A stretch of DNA of 6,055 nt from Eubacterium sp. (lineage in GTDB: Bacteria; Bacillota_A; Clostridia; Lachnospirales; Lachnospiraceae), in assembly GCA_024687845.1 (NCBI GenBank), contig JAILEL010000477.1, positions 1 to 6,055 of the forward strand. Reading direction: 5' to 3'. This document shows, in pieces, positions 1 through 5,897 of the stretch (the stretch's first letter is position 1; each line of letters starts with the position of its first letter). The position numbers and the translations under genes are program-made. The notes under the pieces are model-generated. The model was not told the origin of the DNA. It saw only the letters and a program-made list of their open reading frames with translations, and ran no database searches.

Positions 1-534
1 TTAACTTTCCAAGTCTTCTCTTCGAATACACGAAACATGGGTGATTCCATTTGCATCATCAGGATATTCACATTCAAAATGCATTCCTATTGCTTCTGCT
101 GTTTTGTAGGATGGTTCGTTGGTATACTTACAATAAGAATATAACGCAGGATAATCTGTACTCTGAAATGCCCAGTCTCTTACTGCACTGGCAGCTTCCC
201 TGGCATAACCCTTCCTCTGCTGATCTCTCCTGATATGATACCCTATTTCAGGAAGCATCTCGCCATTAATATTTTGCAAAGTCAGTCCACAGTCACCTAT
301 CATTTCCCCAGTTTCCTTTAGACATACAGCCCATAGGCCAAACCCATCATTTTGATAACGAGCCATATTTCGGGAAATCCAAGCTCTGACTCTCTCTTCA
401 TCAAATGTATATGGATAGTGCTGCATGATTTCCGGATCTGCTAACACCGCATATAAAGCTTCGTAATCCTCCATATTCATCTCGCGAAGAAACAGTCTTT
501 CTGTAGACAAAATTATCCTGTAATCCTGATTCAT
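1..534 (-). CDS. GNAT family N-acetyltransferase, RimJ/RimL type
   Basis: Probable acetyl-CoA-dependent N-acetyltransferase of the cytoplasm; the acceptor (protein N-terminus, amine or antibiotic) is unknown. Numbering from the Met at 534, residues 10-18 (STERLFLRE) are the usual opening strand of the RimJ/RimL group. Residues 94-101 (LPEIGYHI) form the central strand that leads into the acetyl-CoA loop QRKGYA at 106-111, a good Q/RxxGxG/A motif. N139 and S142 in NEPSYKTAEAIGM match the family's NxxSxxxxxxxGM helix. The length of 177 aa is normal and the gene is complete, ending with TAA at 1-3. An upstream in-frame ATG at 538-540 would add two residues, but it lies only 3 nt from the AGGAG site, whereas the ATG at 532-534 lies 9 nt away, so I chose 534. 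It is divergent from the regulator and has its own promoter. The family call is firm; the substrate is not predictable. Confidence 0.9.
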   Translation of the reverse strand: MNQDYRIILSTERLFLREMNMEDYEALYAVLADPEIMQHYPYTFDEERVRAWISRNMARYQNDGFGLWAVCLKETGEMIGDCGLTLQNINGEMLPEIGYHIRRDQQRKGYAREAASAVRDWAFQSTDYPALYSYCKYTNEPSYKTAEAIGMHFECEYPDDANGITHVSCIRREDLES

Positions 535-543
535 GATCATATA

Positions 544-548
544 CTCCT
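544..548 (-). promoter_or_regulatory. Ribosome binding site that decides the GNAT start
   Basis: AGGAG on the minus strand. Spacing to the ATG at 540 is 3 nt and to the ATG at 534 is 9 nt, so the second ATG fits better. Confidence 0.7.
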
Positions 549-606
549 AATCAATATACCAAATAATGAAATATGTCACACGACATTCTGTGCTCTCTTA
601 ATCGGT

Positions 607-635
607 ATTGTAACTGACCGAGTTCCATATGGCAA
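607..635 (-). promoter_or_regulatory. Sigma-A type promoter for the GNAT gene
   Basis: Read on the minus strand, a -35 box TTGCCA (630-635) and a -10 box TACAAT (607-612) are separated by exactly 17 nt. Each box matches 5 of 6 consensus bases. Transcription would start near 600, giving a leader of about 65 nt. A 5-bp inverted repeat, TCGGT (602-606) and ACCGA (617-621), overlaps the -10 box; it could be a small operator or chance. Confidence 0.65.
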
Positions 636-707
636 TAAACATATATAAACGCATGAATTTATTAGGTATAGAACCATTTTTCTACTGATAGTATAATAAT
701 TTCTATT

Positions 708-759
708 CTAATTGTATAAATAGTGTATTCACATTATTCACCCTTTATTATACAATTAG
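708..759. repeat. Perfect 12-bp inverted repeat around the regulator promoter, candidate operator
   Basis: The left arm CTAATTGTATAA (708-719) is the exact reverse complement of the right arm TTATACAATTAG (748-759). The arms are separated by 28 nt and their centres are 40 bp apart, close to four turns of B-DNA. The right arm contains the whole predicted -10 box of the regulator/exporter promoter, and the left arm lies 8 nt upstream of its -35 box. This placement fits two half-sites of an autorepressor, probably the XRE protein encoded just downstream. The repeat is seen directly; operator function is inferred. An RNA hairpin is less likely because the predicted start site (about 763) lies downstream of both arms. 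Confidence 0.6.
728..756 (+). promoter_or_regulatory. Sigma-A type promoter for the regulator-exporter operon
   Basis: A -35 box TTCACA (728-733) and a -10 box TACAAT (751-756) are 17 nt apart, each matching 5 of 6 consensus bases. The expected start near 763 leaves a leader of about 36 nt that carries the AAGGAG ribosome binding site. The -10 box sits inside one arm of the 12-bp inverted repeat, so a protein bound there would block RNA polymerase. Confidence 0.65.
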
Positions 760-798
760 GACAGTTAAAGCAGCACTAACAGTAAAGGAGATGAAATC

Positions 799-1863
799 AT
801 GAAGAATAATCTTGCAGAAAATATAAGAAGATTCAGGAAAGAGCGTGGGCTTACTCAGGAACAGCTGGCAGAAGTCTTCAATATGACAGTTGGTGCAGTC
901 CACAAATGGGAAGCAGGTCTTTCTACTCCGGACATAGTAGTTTTAACTGAACTTGCGGACTTCTTCGATACTTCCCTGGATGTACTGGTAGGATACAGCG
1001 TAAGAGACAACCGTGTAGATGTTCTCTGCAAGCGTCTCAGAAAAATGACTGACACAATGGATCCTGAAGGACCTGAAGAAGCAGAAAAAGCTCTTAAAAA
1101 ATATCCAAACAGTTTCAGAGTCGTATATGAATGTGCATATCTATATACCGCATTTAGTTCAATGTTTAAGATTAATACGGAATATGCACTCCGTGCCAGA
1201 GATCTGTATGAGCAGGCCATAACTCTTATCTCTCAGAATAGTGATCCTGATATAGATGAAACAACTCTTTACGGAAAACTGGCTCAGGTCTACCTGATAA
1301 TGGGGGATTATGATAAGGGATTAGAAATCTATAAGTCGCATAACGCAGGATACATATATAATTCTCAAATCGGACAACTGCTTTTATTCAAAGAAGAATA
1401 TGAAGAGGCAGAAAATATCCTGTCTTACGCTCTAGTGAATCAGATAGGAAACTGGGTCAATCTTATAATCAATAAAGCCCTTTGCTATATCCACACTAAC
1501 AATCTCGAAGAAGCAAAAGCCATTCTCGATATGGGACTTAAATTAAATCAAATGTTCAAAAAAGATGGTAAAGCCTCTTATCTGGATAGAGTCAGCTGCA
1601 TATACCTTACAGGACTTGCATTTATAGAGTTAGAACAAAAGAATAAAAAAGGCGCTGCCTCTATATTAAAGAAAGCTAAGGCAAAGGCCGAAGCCTTCGA
1701 CGTTTCTCCCGAATACGATGCAAGAAATGAACGCTTCGTTGAAATAAAGGAAGCCTGCATGGCCTACGATAATACCGGTGAAACCTGCATCGAGGTAATC
1801 GGCAACTCCATCGAATTACTCAAATCTAAAGAACTATCAAAACTCTGGAAATCCCTAAACTAA
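799..1863 (+). CDS. XRE-family HTH transcriptional regulator with TPR-like C-terminal domain
   Basis: Cytoplasmic DNA-binding regulator, 354 aa. Residues 5-66 are a Cro/CI-type HTH domain: helix 2 is around TQEQLAEVF (19-27) and the recognition helix follows around VGAVHKWEAG (31-40), with the usual xxPxxxxLxxLAxxFxxSLDxLxG ending. From about residue 100 the protein is all-helical with TPR-like helix pairs, clearest at about 154-181, 186-213, 221-248 and 262-295 (for example LYGKLAQVYLIMGDYDKGLEIY). TPR domains bind peptides or proteins, and HTH-TPR is the RRNPP (Rgg/PlcR/PrgX) layout, so a peptide signal is possible but not shown. The start has AAGGAG (785-790) 8 nt upstream. Only 13 nt separate it from the exporter gene, so they form one operon that this protein likely controls through the inverted repeat over its promoter. 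The HTH call is firm; the ligand is unknown. Confidence 0.9.
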   Translation: MKNNLAENIRRFRKERGLTQEQLAEVFNMTVGAVHKWEAGLSTPDIVVLTELADFFDTSLDVLVGYSVRDNRVDVLCKRLRKMTDTMDPEGPEEAEKALKKYPNSFRVVYECAYLYTAFSSMFKINTEYALRARDLYEQAITLISQNSDPDIDETTLYGKLAQVYLIMGDYDKGLEIYKSHNAGYIYNSQIGQLLLFKEEYEEAENILSYALVNQIGNWVNLIINKALCYIHTNNLEEAKAILDMGLKLNQMFKKDGKASYLDRVSCIYLTGLAFIELEQKNKKGAASILKKAKAKAEAFDVSPEYDARNERFVEIKEACMAYDNTGETCIEVIGNSIELLKSKELSKLWKSLN

Positions 1864-1869
1864 GGAGGT
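1862..1869 (+). promoter_or_regulatory. Very strong ribosome binding site of the exporter gene
   Basis: AAGGAGGT is a full-length match to the 16S rRNA anti-Shine-Dalgarno sequence. It begins inside the TAA stop of the regulator gene and lies 7 nt before the ATG at 1877. The exporter may therefore be made in greater amount than the regulator from the same message. Confidence 0.85.
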
Positions 1870-1876
1870 AATACAA

Positions 1877-3592
1877 ATGAATACTAAATCTGTACATGCA
1901 GAATTGGTCTCCCAATTCTACAGGAATAATTCGTGCGCCCTTTTTACGGCAATTATCGCATCTATACTCTCTGGAACTACAGGACTCATCGTCTCCTGGA
2001 TAGTTAAAGAATTAATCGATATAATCTCTGGACAAGGTTCCTTTACACTTAACCAGGTACTACTCATTTGTGCAGGATTTATCGTATTTGTTCTGATAAT
2101 CACCTTGCTGAATTACATTTCCGAACCAACATTTGTCCGTCGTGCCATGAGTCAGTATAAAGATAAGGCATTCAGTTTTCTCTCTATGAAGAACATTTCA
2201 TCTTTCCAGAAGGAAGCTGCCGCATCATATCTCTCAGCTCTGACAAATGATGCTTCAACGGTAGAACAACAGTTTGTAGCTTCTATACTTCCAATAGCAA
2301 ATAAACTCGTATCCTTCTTCGGAGCCCTTGCCCTCATGATCTACTATTCACCGCTCCTTACGCTCTTCTCTATCCTTATAACATTTATTCCTACCGTAGT
2401 TTCAGTAATTATCGGAAAGAGACTCGCCGCAGTACAGAAGGAAGTTTCAGACAGAAACACAACATTCACATCAACTATGTCTGATTGTCTGAATGGCTTT
2501 AATGTCATAAAAAGCTTCAAGGCAGAGGATGAGATCAGCAGAATCTTTACTCAGGAAAACAGTAAACTTGAAGAGACCAAATGCCGCCTCAGAAAGCTCA
2601 GTGGACTGGCTGGATCTCTCGGTCTTCTCTCTGGTGCTCTTGCGCAGCTTGGAGTATTCCTCTTTGGTTCTTATCTCGCACTTAAAGGCGGCTCTATTAC
2701 CGCCGGATCAGTCCTTATGTTTGTTAACCTGATGAACTTCCTTATACCACCAGTTGCTGAACTACCTAAGCTTCTTGCCGGTAAGAAGGCGGCAGACGGT
2801 CTTATAAATAAGCTATCTGATTCTCTTACAGAAAACAGCAATGCATCCGGATCAGAAGATATAACTAAGGAAAATAATACTATAAGTTTTAAGGATGTCT
2901 CATTTAGCTATGAAGGCAGCGACAAGGAAGTGCTTCATGATATCAATTGTGATTTTCTTCCAGGCAAATCTTATGCAATAGTTGGTGGTAGTGGAAGCGG
3001 AAAATCCACCTTCTTAAATCTACTTATTGCATCTAATAAGGGATACAAAGGTGATATAACAATCGGTGGAAAAGAACTGAAAAACATCAGTACAGATTCT
3101 TTATATGAACTGATGACTGTAATACAGCAAAATGTATTCGTCTTCAACTCCTCTATCAAAGATAATGTTACAATGTTCCATGATTTTCCAGATGACAAGA
3201 TAGAAGAAGCCCTGACAAAGGCACATTTAAAAGAACTGATCAGTGAAAGAGGTACAGATTATCTCTGTGGTGAGAACGGTAAAAGTCTGTCAGGTGGTGA
3301 GAAACAGCGCATTTCCATAGCAAGAAGCCTGCTCAAGGAATCGTCTATACTGATTGCAGACGAAGCAACCTCTGCCCTTGATGCACAGACTTCTCACGAA
3401 GTAATAAATGAGATACTTAGTCTTGACTCTATGACTCGCATAGTTGTAACTCATTCTCTGGAGGAAGCACTCCTTCGCCGCTATGACGAAATCATCGTTA
3501 TAAAAGATGGAACCATAGAAGAAAAAGGTAGCTTCGACACATTAATTGATAATGATGGCTACTTCAAGGCACTATATACCATAACACATTAA
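1877..3592 (+). CDS. ABC exporter, fused transmembrane and ATP-binding domains
   Basis: Half-transporter of 571 aa that should dimerise in the cytoplasmic membrane and use ATP to export a substrate. Residues 1-310 form an ABC-exporter membrane domain with six likely spans at about 20-42, 60-80, 133-155, 158-180, 246-268 and 278-298. Residues about 335-571 are a complete ATPase: Walker A GGSGSGKST (370-378), Q-loop Gln418, signature LSGGEKQR (471-478), Walker B ILIADE with catalytic E496, D-loop SALD (499-502) and switch H526. All catalytic residues are present. There is no N-terminal peptidase domain, so it is not a self-processing bacteriocin exporter. It follows the XRE-TPR regulator by 13 nt and is probably co-transcribed and controlled by it. 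The cargo (peptide, lipid or drug) cannot be told from sequence. It may work as a homodimer, because no second half-transporter lies next to it. Confidence 0.93.
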   Translation: MNTKSVHAELVSQFYRNNSCALFTAIIASILSGTTGLIVSWIVKELIDIISGQGSFTLNQVLLICAGFIVFVLIITLLNYISEPTFVRRAMSQYKDKAFSFLSMKNISSFQKEAAASYLSALTNDASTVEQQFVASILPIANKLVSFFGALALMIYYSPLLTLFSILITFIPTVVSVIIGKRLAAVQKEVSDRNTTFTSTMSDCLNGFNVIKSFKAEDEISRIFTQENSKLEETKCRLRKLSGLAGSLGLLSGALAQLGVFLFGSYLALKGGSITAGSVLMFVNLMNFLIPPVAELPKLLAGKKAADGLINKLSDSLTENSNASGSEDITKENNTISFKDVSFSYEGSDKEVLHDINCDFLPGKSYAIVGGSGSGKSTFLNLLIASNKGYKGDITIGGKELKNISTDSLYELMTVIQQNVFVFNSSIKDNVTMFHDFPDDKIEEALTKAHLKELISERGTDYLCGENGKSLSGGEKQRISIARSLLKESSILIADEATSALDAQTSHEVINEILSLDSMTRIVVTHSLEEALLRRYDEIIVIKDGTIEEKGSFDTLIDNDGYFKALYTITH

Positions 3593-3631
3593 TATCACGA
3601 GTGATTACCAATACGCATGTTTGGACTGGCT

Positions 3632-3655
3632 AAAAAAGGTAAAATCTATACCTTT
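3632..3655. terminator. Short hairpin between convergent genes, possible bidirectional terminator
   Basis: AAAGGTA (3635-3641) pairs perfectly with TACCTTT (3649-3655) around a 7-nt loop. Read on the minus strand, the stem runs into a T-rich tail made by the A-run at 3632-3637, as expected for a terminator of the kinase-aldolase operon. On the plus strand the tail (TTTAATTT) is poorer. The stem has only two G-C pairs and overlaps the aldolase stop codon by 2 nt, so it is weak and the call is tentative. Confidence 0.4.
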
Positions 3656-4502
3656 AATTTGCTTTATTTATACTTCCAAAAAGAGTAATCTTCTCTCTTA
3701 CTACTTCCTTCATAGCCTCGATTTCATATGGTATTAGTCCCATCATAGTTTTAGCTCCTGCGGCAAGTCCTTTTTCTATTCCTGCCTTTCCAGCCTTATC
3801 TATGTCCGTGAAAATATTAACTTTACAAATACCAAGAGCTACTGCCTGTTTAAAATCATCATTTGAAAGACCGGAACCACCATGTAATACCAAAGGAAGA
3901 TTTGTCTTTTCAGAGATAGTTTTTATTCGTTCAAAATCAAGTTTAGGTGGAAATGCATAATCACCATGTGCATTACCTACAGCAACAGCAAGCGAGTCTA
4001 CTCCCGTGCGTTTTACAAAATCAACTGCTGTATCAGGATCTGTAAAATAATCACTTGGATTTTCAAGCTTACCTGCACCTGCATTATCACCTACATGCCC
4101 TAACTCACCTTCTACAGTTATATTTAAAGCATGACATATATCTGTCATCTCTTTTAATTTAGCAATATTTGTCTCGTAATCATCCATTGAACAATCATAC
4201 ATAATAGATGTAAATCCAAGTTCAATTGCCTGCTTACATCTTTCAGGTGTTAGACCATGATCATAATGTACGCATACAGGAACTTTTGCTTTCTTTGCCA
4301 TTGGAATTAAATATTCTGCAACACGTTCCATTTCCATTGCAGGTAGGAGTATTTCTGCGGTTCCAACCATAACCGGTGCACTGAGTTCTTCTGCAGTTTC
4401 AATAATAGCTCTAGCCATCTCAACATTTACTGCATTAAAAAATCCTACACCATAACCTTTTTCCTTTGCAGGCAAAAGAATATCATTCATATTAACTAAC
4501 AT
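3654..4502 (-). CDS. Class II ketose-bisphosphate aldolase (fructose/tagatose-bisphosphate type)
   Basis: Zinc-dependent cytoplasmic aldolase that splits a ketose 1,6-bisphosphate into dihydroxyacetone phosphate and glyceraldehyde 3-phosphate. Numbered from the Met at 4502 (282 aa), HYDHG puts the proton-donor D81 and zinc ligand H82 in place, GNAHGDY gives zinc ligand H179, and LHGGSG gives zinc ligand H207. VEGELG (E131) and NIFTD (229-233) are the remaining active-site and phosphate-binding motifs. These positions are within one residue of those I recall for E. coli KbaY/GatY (D82, H83, H180, H208), which supports this start and the shorter class IIB-like subgroup. An ATG at 4511 is only 1 nt from GGAGG, while 4502 is 10 nt away. 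The frame overlaps the kinase stop by 7 nt, implying coupled translation. Fructose- versus tagatose-bisphosphate, or another ketose, cannot be decided, so I give no symbol. Confidence 0.9.
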   Translation of the reverse strand: MLVNMNDILLPAKEKGYGVGFFNAVNVEMARAIIETAEELSAPVMVGTAEILLPAMEMERVAEYLIPMAKKAKVPVCVHYDHGLTPERCKQAIELGFTSIMYDCSMDDYETNIAKLKEMTDICHALNITVEGELGHVGDNAGAGKLENPSDYFTDPDTAVDFVKRTGVDSLAVAVGNAHGDYAFPPKLDFERIKTISEKTNLPLVLHGGSGLSNDDFKQAVALGICKVNIFTDIDKAGKAGIEKGLAAGAKTMMGLIPYEIEAMKEVVREKITLFGSINKAN

Positions 4503-5614
4503 TTTTCCCATCCCTCCGCTATCTTTACTTTAAGTTCTGAAAGTGGTTTTAATCCACTTAATGCATCATACGCTTCGACACATGAAGCACCTGTAGCAGC
4601 CGCAAGATGCATACAGTCTTCCAGCTTTTCTCCATTTAACATGCTTGTAAGAAATGCTGCAATACTCGTATCACCTGCCCCTGTTCCTGATAAAACCCTT
4701 GAAGGTTTGTAGGATTTTTCAAACCCTTCTTTACTCGCCCATGAAGAAACATCTAATCCTATTCGTTCCCCTATTTCACTAAGTTTTTCTTCGCCTGCAG
4801 AGCAGTAATACATTCCCGGTGCTCCACACTTTAATATAAGAACCTTCGCCCCAAGCTCCATACATTTGTTAGCAAGTGGTTTAATGTCTCGTTCCAACTC
4901 TAAGATTTCAGTTATATCTTTTCCCGCCGCTCTTTGTTGCCACTCCTCAAATCTAATACGGTCCAACATGTAACAAAGTTCTTCAATACTTGGCACAAAG
5001 AAATCTACATAAGGAATAACATTTGCGAGAATCTTCTCCCAGTCAACTTTGCCTGCCTCTGAATCTTGGTCTACCGCTGCCAGATCAAGGGATGTACCAC
5101 ATCCTGATTCCTTTACCAGCTTAAAAAGTTTTATTAGTTCAGCGCCATCATTTTCATACATAGATTTCATTAATGTTGGATATCCAAAGTGAAAAAGGGC
5201 TGCCTCACTCAATATTTCTTTATCAACATCAGATGCATAGAATGAATCATTAGCTCCTGGGTTATGTAAGAAAATACGATCAATTCCAGGAACTGCAAGT
5301 ACGACTGAGTATGATGTTGATCCTTCTTTTGACCGAATCATTCCATCCTTTACATCATATTTTTCAAGAATTCCACATATCATATCACCAAATTCATCGC
5401 ACCCTATCTTTCCCATAAGGGTAACATCTGCTCCTAGAAGCTTCATTCCAAGTCCTGTGTTAGATACAGACCCACCTGTAGATACTTCTGCTTTACCCAT
5501 CTGGATAAGTTTTCCGGGTTGAAGAACATCTCCGATATTAGTAGTTTTTTTGTCTGGAAAAACAGGTGTGATATCAATACAGATATGACCTGCAGATATT
5601 ACTTTTTTACTCAT
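4496..5614 (-). CDS. PfkB-family (ribokinase-like) sugar kinase
   Basis: ATP-dependent cytoplasmic sugar or sugar-phosphate kinase, 372 aa. The N-terminal strand is VISAGHICID (5-14). The first PfkB signature region is around GGSVSNTGLGMKLLGADV (47-64) followed by GKIGCDEFGDMI (68-79). The second is LSGTGAGDTSIAAF (308-321), with GAGD supplying the anion hole and catalytic base D315. The protein is longer than typical 300-340 aa members; the extra length falls mainly at about 217-243 and 284-303. The start ATG has GGAAGGA 5 nt upstream. It is the first gene of a two-gene unit and overlaps the aldolase by 7 nt, so its product is probably the bisphosphate the aldolase cleaves (a fructose, tagatose or related phosphate). 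PfkB substrates cannot be read from sequence, and a non-sugar-phosphate substrate remains possible. Confidence 0.9.
   Translation of the reverse strand: MSKKVISAGHICIDITPVFPDKKTTNIGDVLQPGKLIQMGKAEVSTGGSVSNTGLGMKLLGADVTLMGKIGCDEFGDMICGILEKYDVKDGMIRSKEGSTSYSVVLAVPGIDRIFLHNPGANDSFYASDVDKEILSEAALFHFGYPTLMKSMYENDGAELIKLFKLVKESGCGTSLDLAAVDQDSEAGKVDWEKILANVIPYVDFFVPSIEELCYMLDRIRFEEWQQRAAGKDITEILELERDIKPLANKCMELGAKVLILKCGAPGMYYCSAGEEKLSEIGERIGLDVSSWASKEGFEKSYKPSRVLSGTGAGDTSIAAFLTSMLNGEKLEDCMHLAAATGASCVEAYDALSGLKPLSELKVKIAEGWEKC
4513..4517 (-). promoter_or_regulatory. Ribosome binding site that decides the aldolase start
   Basis: GGAGG on the minus strand, inside the 3' end of the kinase gene. It is 1 nt from the ATG at 4511 and 10 nt from the ATG at 4502, so the start at 4502 (MLVNMND) is preferred. 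Confidence 0.7.
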
Positions 5615-5643
5615 TATTTTCCTTCCAATTTTTCTAATTTATT

Positions 5644-5681
5644 TAAAATCGTTACTATTCACAGTTCATGAGATAAGTAAC
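5644..5681 (-). promoter_or_regulatory. Candidate control site upstream of the kinase-aldolase operon
   Basis: Two overlapping signals lie 30-67 nt before the kinase start. GTTACT (5651-5656) and AGTAAC (5676-5681) form a perfect 6-bp inverted repeat with a 19-nt spacer. On the minus strand, 5644-5657 reads TAGTAACGATTTTA, which resembles a CcpA cre site (TGNNARCGNWWWCA) with its central AACG intact and two mismatches. Carbon-catabolite or substrate-specific control would suit a sugar operon. I see no convincing -35/-10 pair here: TTGTTA (5678-5683 region) has no good partner at 17 nt, and TTAAAT near 5642-5647 has only a weak -35. Both sites are suggestive only. Confidence 0.25.
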
Positions 5682-5709
5682 AAAAATGACTGCTTGCAGG
5701 CACTTTTTT
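5682..5709. terminator. Imperfect hairpin, possible terminator of the upstream remnant
   Basis: AAAAATG (5682-5688) and CTG (5690-5692) pair with CAG (5697-5699), CA (5701-5702) and TTTTT (5705-5709), with one mismatch, a 2-nt bulge and a 4-nt loop. A-runs and T-runs on both sides let it serve either strand. It begins just after the TAG at 5714-5716 that ends the remnant frame, where a terminator would be expected. The stem is interrupted and has few G-C pairs. Confidence 0.3.
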
Positions 5710-5713
5710 CAAA

Positions 5714-5866
5714 CTATTCCTGTTTCTGCGAATATTTTCTATATGCACTTTCCACAATAGTTCTTCTGGCCACATCATCCTCTGACAAATCCATCTTAGC
5801 ATTCAACTTATCGTAGGCTGTATCAATTCCAGCCCAGTTGTCTCCGATATTCTAATTTGTTGCCAT
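5714..5866 (-). pseudogene. Small coding-like remnant with in-frame TAG, unknown function
   Basis: On the minus strand an ATG at 5864-5866 reads MATN and then meets TAG (5852-5854). The same frame continues for 45 codons with protein-like composition (NIGDNWAGIDTAYDKL... ending ...YRKYSQKQE) to a second TAG at 5714-5716. A single base change in the first TAG would restore a 50-codon frame. The frame is also open upstream as far as about 5974, where it overlaps the end of the DUF4143 gene out of phase. I do not recognise the sequence; it is charged and probably helical, with no hydrophobic segment. No good ribosome binding site precedes the ATG. Best read as the decayed or truncated end of a gene lying between the ATPase and the sugar operon. 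It may instead be chance, or a short gene with another start. Confidence 0.35.
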
Positions 5867-5897
5867 TATTCCACTGTCAACATCAGCTTTCACTTCG

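Noticed and set aside
51..233. Plus-strand open frame of 60 codons opposite the GNAT gene.
   Set aside because: It is the antisense shadow of a well-conserved acetyltransferase with all family motifs, and no ribosome binding site supports it.
692..697. Perfect TATAAT box on the plus strand upstream of the regulator gene.
   Set aside because: No acceptable -35 lies 16-18 nt upstream (best is TAGAAC with three matches) and there is no extended TG. The pair at 728-756 is better placed and better matched. It could still be a minor second promoter.
541..798. Possible riboswitch, tRNA or CRISPR-like structure in the divergent intergenic region.
   Set aside because: The predicted leaders are only about 65 nt and 36 nt, no tRNA-like arms or repeated units are visible, and the one strong dyad lies over the promoter and not in the transcript.
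855..1220. Minus-strand open frame of 121 codons inside the regulator gene.
   Set aside because: Serine- and leucine-rich shadow of the HTH-TPR coding sequence with no start signal; the plus-strand frame has clear domain motifs.
2529..2732. Plus-strand 67-codon frame and several minus-strand frames within the exporter gene.
   Set aside because: All overlap the continuous ABC exporter frame, whose membrane spans and ATPase motifs are complete; there is no independent start signal.
3618..3689. Plus-strand 23-codon frame (starting MFGLAKKGK) between the convergent genes, considered as a possible signal peptide gene for the XRE-TPR regulator.
   Set aside because: It has no ribosome binding site, runs antisense into the aldolase gene end, and its lysines and tyrosines come from the hairpin and A/T-rich sequence. 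Chance frame.
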